Of a stretch of DNA of 64,000 nucleotides, positions 16,124 to 24,700 are shown piece after piece. Within the stretch, counting starts at the first letter, position 1. Each line of letters begins with the position of its first letter. Both the position numbers and the translations under genes were made by a program. The notes below the pieces were generated by a model. The model did no database searches, had not been told where the DNA came from, and was given only the letters and a program-made list of their open reading frames with translations. Source of the stretch: Candidatus Rifleibacteriota bacterium (GTDB taxonomy: Bacteria; Muiribacteriota; Ozemobacteria; Ozemobacterales; Ozemobacteraceae); the NCBI GenBank assembly GCA_905236675.1, contig CAJOND010000001.1, forward strand, positions 62,001-126,000. Reading direction: 5' to 3'.

Positions 16124-17596
16124 TCACTCCGCCTTTAAATAGATTATACTATGATCTTCTTCAGGAAGTTCATCAATATTTTGATTTTTTATTTGTTTTA
16201 AAATATTCCTTAACATTTCATCGGCATTTTGTTCGGGTATTTTGTCTAAAATATTTTTTAGGTCTTCATTGCTGATACGTTCTAAACCTTTACCAGGGAA
16301 ATCAGTGATTCCATCGGTATGAAGAAGTATTCCATCGCCTGGCATTATATTGATAACCTGGTCTTTGTATGGTTCTGTTCCTTGGTTGAATAGGCCTAAT
16401 GGAATTCCAGTCTGCAGTTCTGGAATCTCTGCAAAACCGCTTCTTGTTCTATTTATTATAGGAATAGTGCTTCCTGCCATTGCTAAGGTGATTTGGCTGT
16501 CTTTTGAACGATATAGTATTGCAGTTATATCAACAAATAAATCTGGCATCAAATCAGAATTTAAATAACAAGAGATTTTGTTTAACAATTTAGCAGGACT
16601 TTGACATTCTTCGATAAAACATTTGATTATTAATTTAAGTCTGCTTATATACAAAGCGGCGTTTATTCCATAACCTGAGCATTTTCCTAAAAGAATCATT
16701 TGTTTATCGGTAGTAAGACGTATAATATCTAGAAAATCAGCTCTTTTTGCTGAAGGCAAAAAATGCATGGCAAAATCCCAACCGTTTAGAGCAGGAGAAT
16801 CGTTAGTTATCATCGATTCATAAAGATTTTCTCGTATAATTTCAATATCAGTTTTTATTTCTTCTGTTTTTCTTAATGGTTTGCCACTATCATTAAAGTC
16901 TTTGTGATCTTCAAATATCAGGGCAAGATTTTTACAAAATTCTGTAATTACTTTATCGTCTATATTAGAGAGTTTGCTACTGCCTAATTCAACGAATATT
17001 CCCTTAACATTAGAATAAAAATCAATAGTTAATATTTGTCCATGAATATTATTGCCTTGAACTATACTTATGGGTTTTAAAAGTCCACCAGACTTTTTTA
17101 GTGATTCATAATCAGTCAGAGCTTTTATTCTATTAGAAATATCAGAGATTAAAGGGTCTTCCTGTAATATTCTTTCCGGTTTATTGGTTGAATTAATTTT
17201 TAAACCTGTTAAATAGCTTATTTCATTATTGTCACAGCTAAAACATACAAAAGTTCTATTGGGAATGTTTTCAGACAATAATCTTAGTGCATAAAAAACT
17301 TTATGTGATAAATCCATTTTAGGATTAATGATATGAAGACCGTATTGGATTCTGGAAAGCTTTTCTAACTTAACATTTAAGTCTTTTATTTCTTTTAAAT
17401 TCTGATTAGTTATTTTTTCTGAAGTATAACTATAAATAACGAGACCGGCTAAAATAACAAAAACTGCGGCTGCCCATAAAGATGTTTTTATCACATTATC
17501 AAAAATGAAACCGCATAAAAAAATAATAAAACTGACTACCGATAAAGGTAGACAGTATTTTATCATAATTAAATTTTTGTTATTGCTTTCTAACAC
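16124..17596 (-). CDS. Membrane SpoIIE/RsbU-type PP2C phosphatase with altered metal site
   Basis: The 490-residue protein has two N-terminal membrane segments (about 13-33 and 38-57), a GAF-like middle region (about 90-230) and a C-terminal SpoIIE phosphatase domain (about 260-488) with ILLHTDGITDFPG near its end. Such enzymes dephosphorylate STAS antagonists to switch on a sigma factor or other output. The first metal-binding motif, usually GDVSGHG, reads GKCSGYG here (residues 304-310), so the usual Asp is Lys. Activity may be weak or absent. The start is a GTG with a poor Shine-Dalgarno site; an internal ATG (Met11) is an alternative. It follows the HEAT gene by 29 bases. Confidence 0.85.
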   Translation of the reverse strand: MLESNNKNLIMIKYCLPLSVVSFIIFLCGFIFDNVIKTSLWAAAVFVILAGLVIYSYTSEKITNQNLKEIKDLNVKLEKLSRIQYGLHIINPKMDLSHKVFYALRLLSENIPNRTFVCFSCDNNEISYLTGLKINSTNKPERILQEDPLISDISNRIKALTDYESLKKSGGLLKPISIVQGNNIHGQILTIDFYSNVKGIFVELGSSKLSNIDDKVITEFCKNLALIFEDHKDFNDSGKPLRKTEEIKTDIEIIRENLYESMITNDSPALNGWDFAMHFLPSAKRADFLDIIRLTTDKQMILLGKCSGYGINAALYISRLKLIIKCFIEECQSPAKLLNKISCYLNSDLMPDLFVDITAILYRSKDSQITLAMAGSTIPIINRTRSGFAEIPELQTGIPLGLFNQGTEPYKDQVINIMPGDGILLHTDGITDFPGKGLERISNEDLKNILDKIPEQNADEMLRNILKQIKNQNIDELPEEDHSIIYLKAE

Positions 17597-17625
17597 ATTT
17601 AGACGACTACGGTTAAAGGGCTATT

Positions 17626-18066
17626 TTAAGCTGCACGATAATTTTCGTATGATCTTTCTGAAGTTTCTTCCAAATATTTACAATGATTAGTAAGTGCTTC
17701 AATAGCTAATGGATCTCCTATTTTAGCTAATGAATCGCCAGCAGCAAGGCTGACTTCTTCTCTTGGGTCGTTCAATGCTTCTATTAATGCTTCTACAACA
17801 GCTGTACCACGTCTTTCACCCAGTTGTATGCAGGCAATTCTTCTAACACGCCAATCCGGACTTTTTAATCCTTTTATATAACGCCAAGTCTGATCTACAG
17901 GTGTGACAGATGCTAAGGGAACTATTTTTCTCTTTTTTAAAGTTGTGGTTTTCTTAGAGGAGTTATCAAATTTGCCTGAAATAAAGTTATATATTTTTTC
18001 AATAGTAAACCAACCAAAGAAATAAATGATTGATAAAGCAAGAATCTTAATTCCAATTGTTAACAT
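17626..18066 (-). CDS. Membrane-anchored HEAT-repeat protein
   Basis: This 146-residue protein has an N-terminal membrane segment (about 3-20), a basic Lys/Thr-rich linker, then HEAT-like repeats: SPDWRVRRIACIQLGERRGTAVVEALIEALNDPREEVSLAAGDSLAKIGDPLAIEAL. HEAT arrays mediate protein contacts. A GGAGG Shine-Dalgarno site precedes the ATG. It is the first gene of the phosphatase operon, so it may place or tether the signalling proteins at the membrane. Confidence 0.82.
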   Translation of the reverse strand: MLTIGIKILALSIIYFFGWFTIEKIYNFISGKFDNSSKKTTTLKKRKIVPLASVTPVDQTWRYIKGLKSPDWRVRRIACIQLGERRGTAVVEALIEALNDPREEVSLAAGDSLAKIGDPLAIEALTNHCKYLEETSERSYENYRAA

Positions 18067-18180
18067 AATAAAGCCTCCAAAAATCTAACTATCTTAGTTA
18101 TCGGCTTATTATGTTAAAATATTATAGTGAAATAGCATGTATTACTTTTGGACAAATCATATAGTGAAATGACAAAATAA

Positions 18181-18972
18181 CTAAGTATGGGTTATAGCGT
18201 TATATATAGTCAGTGAATTATTTAATAGTTCTAACCTCTGATTTAAGTTAAGTTGTAATATTTGTGCTACAGGTTTAACAACGAAAAATTCATTTGATGC
18301 TTCAAATTCATAATAAAAGCCATTCCATGAAGGTCGTGGGGCAAAAAGAAAAGTTTTTTTTATTCGGGGGTCTGAAAAATATTTTTTTAACTCGTATTCA
18401 TTGGGACCACAAAGAAGAAGCTTTTTAGAAAAATCTTTGTCATCTAATTCAATTGTTTCATCTTCCATTCTCGAAATAAAAGATGTTTTGGGCTTTATAT
18501 GGAATCTTAGAAAAGAATAACCAGGTTTATTTAAAATACAAATTGTACATTTTCTTTTATCTATTCTAGAAATATATTCGACGTCTAAAATACTATAATT
18601 AATACCAGAACATTCTCCAAGCATTATATTGTTATAACTTATATATTTTTCTCCAAAAGTAATATAGAATTTTTCGTTAAGATTTGGTATTGATTCTTTA
18701 CTCAAAAAGTATTCCAACCCATTTTGTTCGCAATATCTTATAATGCTAACTATTCTTTTATGTTCATAAAATATATATGATATGTACACAAGAATACAAC
18801 AGAAAACTATTAAAATACCTTTTGGTAAATATTCTAAAGAATCATTTTTATAATATATAACTACTGTTATTATACATAGAACAATAAAAACTACCATACT
18901 TAAAATTAATTTAAATATGGTAGTAGTTTCAACAATTGATTCATCTATACTCTTAGAGTTGTGGGCATTCAT
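18181..18972 (-). CDS. Membrane protein of an uncharacterised family (paralogue of 50225-51082)
   Basis: This 263-residue protein has two N-terminal membrane segments (about 20-40 and 50-68) and a soluble C-terminal domain. The soluble part shares a pattern with the protein at 50225-51082: a Tyr-Cys motif (RYCEQNGLEYFLSKESIP against EYCDKNHLTFIAESNNIP), then GECSGINYSILD against GEKSGIEFTLCD, and a C-terminal YFSDPRIKKTF against FFSDKIRKIF. The family function is unknown to me. It is followed after 30 bases by the esterase in transcription order on the other side. Confidence 0.72.
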   Translation of the reverse strand: MNAHNSKSIDESIVETTTIFKLILSMVVFIVLCIITVVIYYKNDSLEYLPKGILIVFCCILVYISYIFYEHKRIVSIIRYCEQNGLEYFLSKESIPNLNEKFYITFGEKYISYNNIMLGECSGINYSILDVEYISRIDKRKCTICILNKPGYSFLRFHIKPKTSFISRMEDETIELDDKDFSKKLLLCGPNEYELKKYFSDPRIKKTFLFAPRPSWNGFYYEFEASNEFFVVKPVAQILQLNLNQRLELLNNSLTIYNAITHT

Positions 18973-19002
18973 GGTTAATGTTATAAAACTCTAAGAATTG
19001 AT

Positions 19003-19707
19003 TTAGAATTTAACTTTGACAGGTTCATTTTTTTCTAGTTCATCCAAAACAAACTTCAATGCTTCTTTTCTAGATTCTTGAGGAGCCCAGACGTGACCGC
19101 CGATAAATTCAATCCATTTACATGTCCAATCACGTTTTTCCAAAAACTTTAAATCTTGTTGCATAAGTTTATAGTTGTAATCAGTGGTTCCTGCTATAAA
19201 TGCACAAATTTTGTTATGGGGGTATCTTTTACGGTTTTCACCCTTTAATGTTGATTCGTGTATATAGCCAACATTTGTTATTACTGCTGCAACTGTATCA
19301 GGGTGGAAAAAGCTGAACATATGTGAAGACATTCCGCCACCAGAGGAACCAACAGCAATAATTTTATTTAAATCTATAGGGTATTCTTTAGCAAAGTGAT
19401 TGTTTAAATCTTCTTTTATTATGCTAAGTTCATGACGAATATCCATGCCGTTTCGTATCACGTTGGAGGAAATAATAATACAGTTGTATTCATCAGCTGC
19501 TTCCTGCCATATGTTTATCAATTCTACCCCTCTGCCGCTAGGTGAAAAGCCGAACAATACTGGTCTTGGAACGTATGATTTTATTCCTGTCGGCAAATAA
19601 ACTTCGTAATTATCAGGGTTGAATTCTCTTGCGATTACATCTTGATTAACTAGAACAAAAGCTATAAGCAAAACAAAAAGCACATTAAATAAACCAAAAC
19701 GCTTCAT
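19003..19707 (-). CDS. Secreted alpha/beta-hydrolase (esterase-like)
   Basis: The 234-residue protein has a signal peptide (about 1-26, LFNVLFVLLIAFVLVNQDVIA) and an alpha/beta-hydrolase core. The nucleophile elbow is VGSSGGG with Ser122 as the likely catalytic serine. A TTDYN segment may supply the Asp and the GGHVWAP segment the His. These features fit a polyhydroxybutyrate-depolymerase or feruloyl-esterase-like enzyme acting outside the cytoplasm; the substrate is not predictable. A GAGG Shine-Dalgarno site precedes the ATG. It lies upstream of the membrane protein at 18181 on the same strand with a 30-base gap. Confidence 0.8.
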   Translation of the reverse strand: MKRFGLFNVLFVLLIAFVLVNQDVIAREFNPDNYEVYLPTGIKSYVPRPVLFGFSPSGRGVELINIWQEAADEYNCIIISSNVIRNGMDIRHELSIIKEDLNNHFAKEYPIDLNKIIAVGSSGGGMSSHMFSFFHPDTVAAVITNVGYIHESTLKGENRKRYPHNKICAFIAGTTDYNYKLMQQDLKFLEKRDWTCKWIEFIGGHVWAPQESRKEALKFVLDELEKNEPVKVKF

Positions 19708-19802
19708 TTTAAAATATGCCTCGATTCTTTTAAAATTATCGAAATCATACTTTAATTTTACTAAATATATATTAATTATGAAACTATTTTTTATGAGTTT
19801 TA

Positions 19803-20605
19803 TTATAAGTATAATCCAAAACAGATTAAATTAAGAATAATGAGTATTACGAATGATATAACTAAAAATGGCGTTATATTAAACTTTTTATTTTCTATCT
19901 CTTTATCTTCTTGATAGACATCAAAAATGGAAATGCTTTTTTCTTCTAATCTTCCCGCTTCCAGATATAGTGTTTTTTCGCTATTACAATAAGCTAAATC
20001 TTTGTTTAAAAAATATGAAATATTTTCTGCAGTTTTCATACTGTCTATATAATCATCTTCAGAAAATCCAAAAGAATAAAAATTAACTACTTTATTATTA
20101 TTTAATAAAAAAGAAAGATAGTATTTATGATAACACTGAGTGTCAGTGTGTTCTTCAACTGGTAATCCTTCATATAATCCATATCTATCTCCAGGATTTT
20201 TTATTTGAGGAACTACGTTATTGCCTACTTGCATTATTTCATCAAAACTTATTATATTTTTTCTTCTCCTTATATTAAATACTTGATTTAAGTCGTAAAT
20301 AAGTCTGTTTTTAAAATCAATTACTTTATAAGTTGTTATATAATAATTTGCCAATAGGACTAAACCAAAAGTAAGAAATGTAATAAAAATGCTTTCTGTT
20401 CTTGTATATCTTTCTCTTAGTATATATACCAAAAGCATATTTAAAGCATAAGGGAATAAAAAAATATCATTAGTTTGATGTTTTTTGCAAAATCTGATTC
20501 TATTTCAAAGAGTATTTTGTCGTCTTTAATTTCTATTATTTTACTATTACTTTTATTTCTATTTAATAAAAAGTTAAAGCTATCATAGAGGGTATTATCT
20601 TGCAT
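19803..20605 (-). pseudogene. Membrane protein gene with a frameshift in a T7 tract, coupled to the OPT transporter
   Basis: The track shows only 19803-20438. Upstream an ATG at 20605 opens MQDNTLYDSFNFLLNRNKSNSKIIEIKDDKILFEIESDF and ends at a stop just past the start of the listed ORF. Adding one T to the T7 run (plus-strand A7 at 20458-20464) would join the two into one protein: a short soluble N-terminus, two membrane segments, a soluble region with FDEIMQVGNNVVPQIKN and a C-terminal membrane segment. The ATG overlaps the stop of the OPT gene by 3 bases within a shared AAAGATGCAAGATAA, so it is translationally coupled to it. The missing base could be slippage-based switching, decay or a sequencing error. 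Confidence 0.65.
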
Positions 20606-22817
20606 CTTTTGAATCTTTTTTTGAACAGAAATATATTAATGAACCTGATAGTAATATAAAAGCAATTAATCCACGAGAATCACCGTCTTTATGGTTTTCG
20701 CTGGAAACTAATTTGCCGTCTTTTATAAACAGATGAGTTTTCTGATTCTTTCCTAAAGAAACTTTTTCTTCTAATTCTTTGCCGTTATAATTGCATTTTA
20801 CAGTATATTCAACTTCGTTTGCAGATACGAAAGCGGAAGAATCTGTTTTATAATAATTCCCATTAAAAGGCTGACCGTTGATTGTCATATTATTTAGCTG
20901 GCTTTCAATGTGAATACCAGGTTTGTTGATTGGGTCAAGAACAGGAGATAAAGTATCGTATAGACCCATCGCAATCATCATAAACACGCCTAAAAGTGCA
21001 GCACCAGCAATTAAACCTGATGAATATAGAACACCTGATTCACGTTTTTCATCAATTTGAGGGTCGTCTTTCTTTCTGTCTACCCACCAGCGAATTAAAC
21101 CGCCAACCATAATTGGAGTTGAAACAGATATTGGAAGGTAAAGACCAACTGCAAAGCCTAGAGAGTTTATTCCCAGCATTTCAACAACCAGAGATATAAA
21201 AGCTCCGCAAATAACCAAAGCCCAGGGTAAATTGCCGCCAATAACTCCATCAATAACTGTTCTCATAAGATTTGCCTGTGGCGCATTGAGTTCTCCACGA
21301 ACAATGCCGTCTTTAAGCAAATACATTACGAAACCCATTGTAAGACCAGCAGTGATAACGCCAATCAATTCACCCATCTGTTGGTTTTTTGGCGTAGAAC
21401 CAATGAGAAAACCTGTTTTTAAGTCTTGTGAAGTATCTCCAGCGATAGCAGCAGCTATACAAACAAAAGCACCTACTGTTAAAACTGCTATTTTAGCATT
21501 TGGCATAGTTGACAAACCGCTAATTACAAATATTATGCTTGTCAGTAAAAGGGTTGCGATAGTCATTCCTGATATTGGATTTGAAGAAGAACCTAGCAGG
21601 CCGACTATTCTAGAAGATACTGTAACAAAGAAGAATCCGAAAAAGACTACTAAGAATCCTGCTACAACAGATAACCAAAGACTATCTACAAATACGAGGG
21701 TTTTCATATATATAGCTAAGGCTATAATAAGTATAGCTGAAGAACCAAAAACTATTTTACTAGATAAATCAAGATCGGTTCTTTTTGAAGAACTTTCACT
21801 GTTGTTTCCTAACGACTTGATACTTGTTCTGAAAGTATTAATCATCATAGGAATTGATTTAAGTAATGAAAAAATACCAGCAAAAGCTACACCGCCGGCA
21901 CCTATGTATTTTATATAGTTACTCCAGATGTCTCCTGCTGACATATCTTTGATAAGTATATCTTTTGCAGGGAGAATAGAGACGGTAGAGTATTTGCCAA
22001 ATAATGCAATCAAAGGAATAAGAACAAGCCAGCCGAAAATCGCTCCACCTAGCATTATAGCAGCAATTTGAGGCCCTATTATGTAGCCGACACCTAGCAA
22101 TTCTGGTGTAATTTCGCCAGATATTTCAGCTTTTTTGTAACCAGGAATCTCTGTACAGATTTCTTTACTCCATAACCCAAAAAGATTACTGTGCATTAAT
22201 GCTTGATACAATGCACCTATGCCCATGCCCCAAAATAAAGTTTTTGCTTTTGAAACATCTCCTTGCCCAGAAACTAGCACTTCTGCACAGGCGGTTCCTT
22301 CAGGGTAAGGTAATTTGCCATGTTCTTTAGATATAAAGCTTTTTCTTAATGGAATCATAAATATGACGCCGATTAAACCGCCAATAATAGCCATGAGAGC
22401 GATTTCTAGCTTAGAAACTTCAGCTCCCCAAATAAAAAATGCTGGTATAGTGAAAATAACGCCTGCTGCTACAGATTCTCCTGCGGAACCAATAGTCTGA
22501 ACAAGATTTGTTTCAAGAATAGTACCTTTTTTAAAGAAAATCTTGAAAATCGCAACAGCCATAACTGCTGCAGGAATCGAAGCTGATACTGTTAAGCCTA
22601 CTTTCAGACCCAAATAAGCATTGGCGGCACCGAATATGATTCCTATAACAATACCTATAATAATTGCTTTTAAGGTAAATTCATCGGGGCTTTCAGAAGC
22701 AGGAACAACACTTGGGTATTGATCTCCATCTATTTCTTTGTAAGCCAAAGGTGATAATTTGCTATTTTCAACAGATTCTTTATTTTCTACAGGTAATGTT
22801 CCTTTATTTTCACTCAT
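20595..22817 (-). CDS. OPT-family oligopeptide / metal-chelate transporter
   Basis: This 740-residue integral membrane protein matches bacterial OPT transporters. The N-terminal region has FTLKAIIIGIVIGIIFGAANAYLGLKVGLTVSASIPAAV and GSAGESVAAGVIFTIPAF, and about 14 hydrophobic segments follow. The family imports peptides or metal-peptide complexes with protons. A soluble loop of about 80 residues near the C-terminus (NNMTINGQPFNGNYYKTD to KDGKLVSS) precedes the last membrane segment. The gene runs divergently from apbE. The frameshifted membrane protein begins inside its last codons. Substrate identity cannot be read from sequence. Confidence 0.93.
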   Translation of the reverse strand: MSENKGTLPVENKESVENSKLSPLAYKEIDGDQYPSVVPASESPDEFTLKAIIIGIVIGIIFGAANAYLGLKVGLTVSASIPAAVMAVAIFKIFFKKGTILETNLVQTIGSAGESVAAGVIFTIPAFFIWGAEVSKLEIALMAIIGGLIGVIFMIPLRKSFISKEHGKLPYPEGTACAEVLVSGQGDVSKAKTLFWGMGIGALYQALMHSNLFGLWSKEICTEIPGYKKAEISGEITPELLGVGYIIGPQIAAIMLGGAIFGWLVLIPLIALFGKYSTVSILPAKDILIKDMSAGDIWSNYIKYIGAGGVAFAGIFSLLKSIPMMINTFRTSIKSLGNNSESSSKRTDLDLSSKIVFGSSAILIIALAIYMKTLVFVDSLWLSVVAGFLVVFFGFFFVTVSSRIVGLLGSSSNPISGMTIATLLLTSIIFVISGLSTMPNAKIAVLTVGAFVCIAAAIAGDTSQDLKTGFLIGSTPKNQQMGELIGVITAGLTMGFVMYLLKDGIVRGELNAPQANLMRTVIDGVIGGNLPWALVICGAFISLVVEMLGINSLGFAVGLYLPISVSTPIMVGGLIRWWVDRKKDDPQIDEKRESGVLYSSGLIAGAALLGVFMMIAMGLYDTLSPVLDPINKPGIHIESQLNNMTINGQPFNGNYYKTDSSAFVSANEVEYTVKCNYNGKELEEKVSLGKNQKTHLFIKDGKLVSSENHKDGDSRGLIAFILLSGSLIYFCSKKDSKDAR

Positions 22818-22972
22818 CAGAAGTTCTACACTCCATATTATTAATTGTGTACAAATCTATTATAAAATTAGTATAATATTTTATCAAGAAAAGATAAAGA
22901 TTGTTTCTCGTATGTTGTTATTAGTAGTTAGTATATGTTAATATTTTGCAATTCATAATTACGAGGTTATTG

Positions 22973-24103
22973 ATGAAACAAGAGAAAACAGAACTAGTAG
23001 AATATAAAAACGATAATTTGAACAATAATGGATCTGAAATACCGCTTTTGGATAAAGAAAGAGTTAAGAAAAAACTAGTATTATCATCTATAACAATAAT
23101 TCTTTTGTTAGTATTCAGTTCTTTTTTTTATGTACATGGCGACAAATTATATTTTGATGAAACTAAGTTTTTAATGAATACCTTTTATACTATTAAAGTT
23201 TATGGTATTAGAGGCTATTTTGGGATGAAAGCGGCATTTAAAAAGATTGATGAAATAGAAAAGACAACTTCTTTTTATGTACCTGGTTCTAGTTTGTACA
23301 CTCTTAATAAAACAGGGAAATATACATATAACTTAAATAACAAACACGGCATGGATCTTTTACAAACTATTGCTATGGGTGCGAAATTTATGTATGAAAA
23401 TACAGATGGCTATTTTGATCCTAGTTTTGCAGCTTTACATGAGATATACGGGTTTCATACTCCAGATAAAACAGGTAAATTACCTAGTGATTCTCTTTTG
23501 AAATATACTATGCTGAAATGTGGCTATAATCATGTCTTACATCTTAAACAAAATGAAATGACTCTTAATGAGGGAGCGATGATTGATTTTGGCGGTATAG
23601 TAGGAGGGTATTCTGTTCTTGCTGCAAGAGAAATATTAAGAGCTTCTGGTTGCAAGGCTTTTCTAATAGATGATGCTGGTGATATATGGTTTGAAGGTGA
23701 AAAGCCAGATAAATCTCCATGGTTAATATTTGTTAAAGACCCTCGTGGCGGGTTTCTTGCAAAAATTGAATCAAAAACTCCATTAGCTATTTCAACTTCT
23801 GGTGATTATGAAAGATTTGTTGTGGTCGATGGAAAGAAATACGGTCATATTATGGATCCCAAAACGGGAAAGCCAGCAGAATATTATGATTCTGTAACTG
23901 TTGTGACTTTAGATCCTATTCAAAGTGATGTCTTAAGCACAGCGTTATTTGCTATGCCCCCTGAAAAAGCATATAAATGGGCGGAAGACAAACAGATTGC
24001 AGCTTTGTTTCTTGATAAGAAAGGAAAAATTACCGTTACAACAAAAGGGTATCTTTACTTTTCTGATATAAAAATGGATGATAGAAAATTGAGTAAAGAG
24101 TAG
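22973..24103 (+). CDS. apbE: FAD:protein FMN transferase ApbE
   Basis: The track starts at a TTG (22946). The ATG at 22973 has a good GAGG Shine-Dalgarno site and is the better start, giving 376 residues. A single N-terminal membrane segment (about 36-55) anchors a periplasmic ApbE domain with MNTFYTIKVYG, DGYFDPSF, DFGGIVGGYSV and the C-terminal YGHIMDPKTGKPA stretch. ApbE attaches FMN covalently to a threonine of flavoprotein subunits such as RnfG or NqrC, or of secreted FMN-binding proteins. A NusG_II protein follows, an association common near Rnf-type or flavin-based electron transfer genes. No flavoprotein target is in the window. Confidence 0.93.
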   Translation: MKQEKTELVEYKNDNLNNNGSEIPLLDKERVKKKLVLSSITIILLLVFSSFFYVHGDKLYFDETKFLMNTFYTIKVYGIRGYFGMKAAFKKIDEIEKTTSFYVPGSSLYTLNKTGKYTYNLNNKHGMDLLQTIAMGAKFMYENTDGYFDPSFAALHEIYGFHTPDKTGKLPSDSLLKYTMLKCGYNHVLHLKQNEMTLNEGAMIDFGGIVGGYSVLAAREILRASGCKAFLIDDAGDIWFEGEKPDKSPWLIFVKDPRGGFLAKIESKTPLAISTSGDYERFVVVDGKKYGHIMDPKTGKPAEYYDSVTVVTLDPIQSDVLSTALFAMPPEKAYKWAEDKQIAALFLDKKGKITVTTKGYLYFSDIKMDDRKLSKE

Positions 24104-24186
24104 GGAAGAGGGAAGAGGGAAGAGGGAAGAGGGAAGAGGGAAGAGGGAAGAGGGAAGAGGGAAGAGGGAAGAGGGAAGAGGGAAGA
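24103..24186. repeat. Perfect 12-copy heptamer (GGGAAGA)12
   Basis: 84 bases made of exactly twelve GGGAAGA units begin at the last base of the apbE stop codon and end 88 bases before the NusG_II start. The strand is all purine, so slippage or triplex formation is possible. The length is not a multiple of three per unit, but the array is non-coding here. Confidence 0.95.
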
Positions 24187-24273
24187 TAGAGTATGGTTCA
24201 TGGCGTGGTATGTGGTGGAAGAAAAGTGACGATTGTTGCTTTAGAGTAATGGTTATATAATAATAAAAGCATT

Positions 24274-24678
24274 ATGAATACTGAAAGATACGTTTCATTA
24301 AAGAAATCTGACTGGTACATAATATTAGCATTGTTTCTGTTATCTGTAATAATATTTGTTTCATTAGCTTTTACTAGAAATAAAAAGGTTGTCAGTTATC
24401 AGATAAAGCATTACGTTGGAAATCAGGAATATATAGAGAGGATTGAACCAGATAAGCAGACTTCAATTGTCGTACATGGTAAGTTAGGAGATATGATTTT
24501 AAATTTTGATATGGAAAAAGGAGCGAAAGTTGCTTCATCGACCTGTCCCTGTCAAGTTTGTGTTAATTCTGGCTGGTCAAAATACGATGCTTTAGTCTGT
24601 GTGCCAAATGCGGTAATAATTATACCAGACAGAATAGATTCAGAATCTGGCAATAGTGCTGATGCTGTAACAAGATAG
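24274..24678 (+). CDS. NusG domain II-containing membrane-anchored protein
   Basis: The 134-residue protein has one N-terminal membrane segment (about 14-33) and a soluble extracytoplasmic domain ending with STCPCQVCVNSGW and ALVCVPNAVIIIP. That is the hallmark of the NusG_II family, which resembles the second domain of NusG but is exported. In many Firmicutes such genes sit beside ApbE and Gx-transporter genes; a Gx transporter is encoded at 48730. The role is unproven, probably in extracytoplasmic flavin or redox metabolism. A TATAAT lies 12 bases before the ATG and there is no Shine-Dalgarno site, so the transcript may be nearly leaderless. Confidence 0.85.
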   Translation: MNTERYVSLKKSDWYIILALFLLSVIIFVSLAFTRNKKVVSYQIKHYVGNQEYIERIEPDKQTSIVVHGKLGDMILNFDMEKGAKVASSTCPCQVCVNSGWSKYDALVCVPNAVIIIPDRIDSESGNSADAVTR

Positions 24679-24700
24679 GAGATTTTAATCCATACTAGTT

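Noticed and set aside
21232-21918. 228-residue plus-strand ORF inside the OPT transporter
   Set aside because: It is the antisense shadow of a long membrane protein gene; the transporter frame has full family conservation.
24103-24186. Heptamer array as a CRISPR
   Set aside because: Units are 7 bases with no spacers and no cas genes are nearby; it is a simple tandem repeat.
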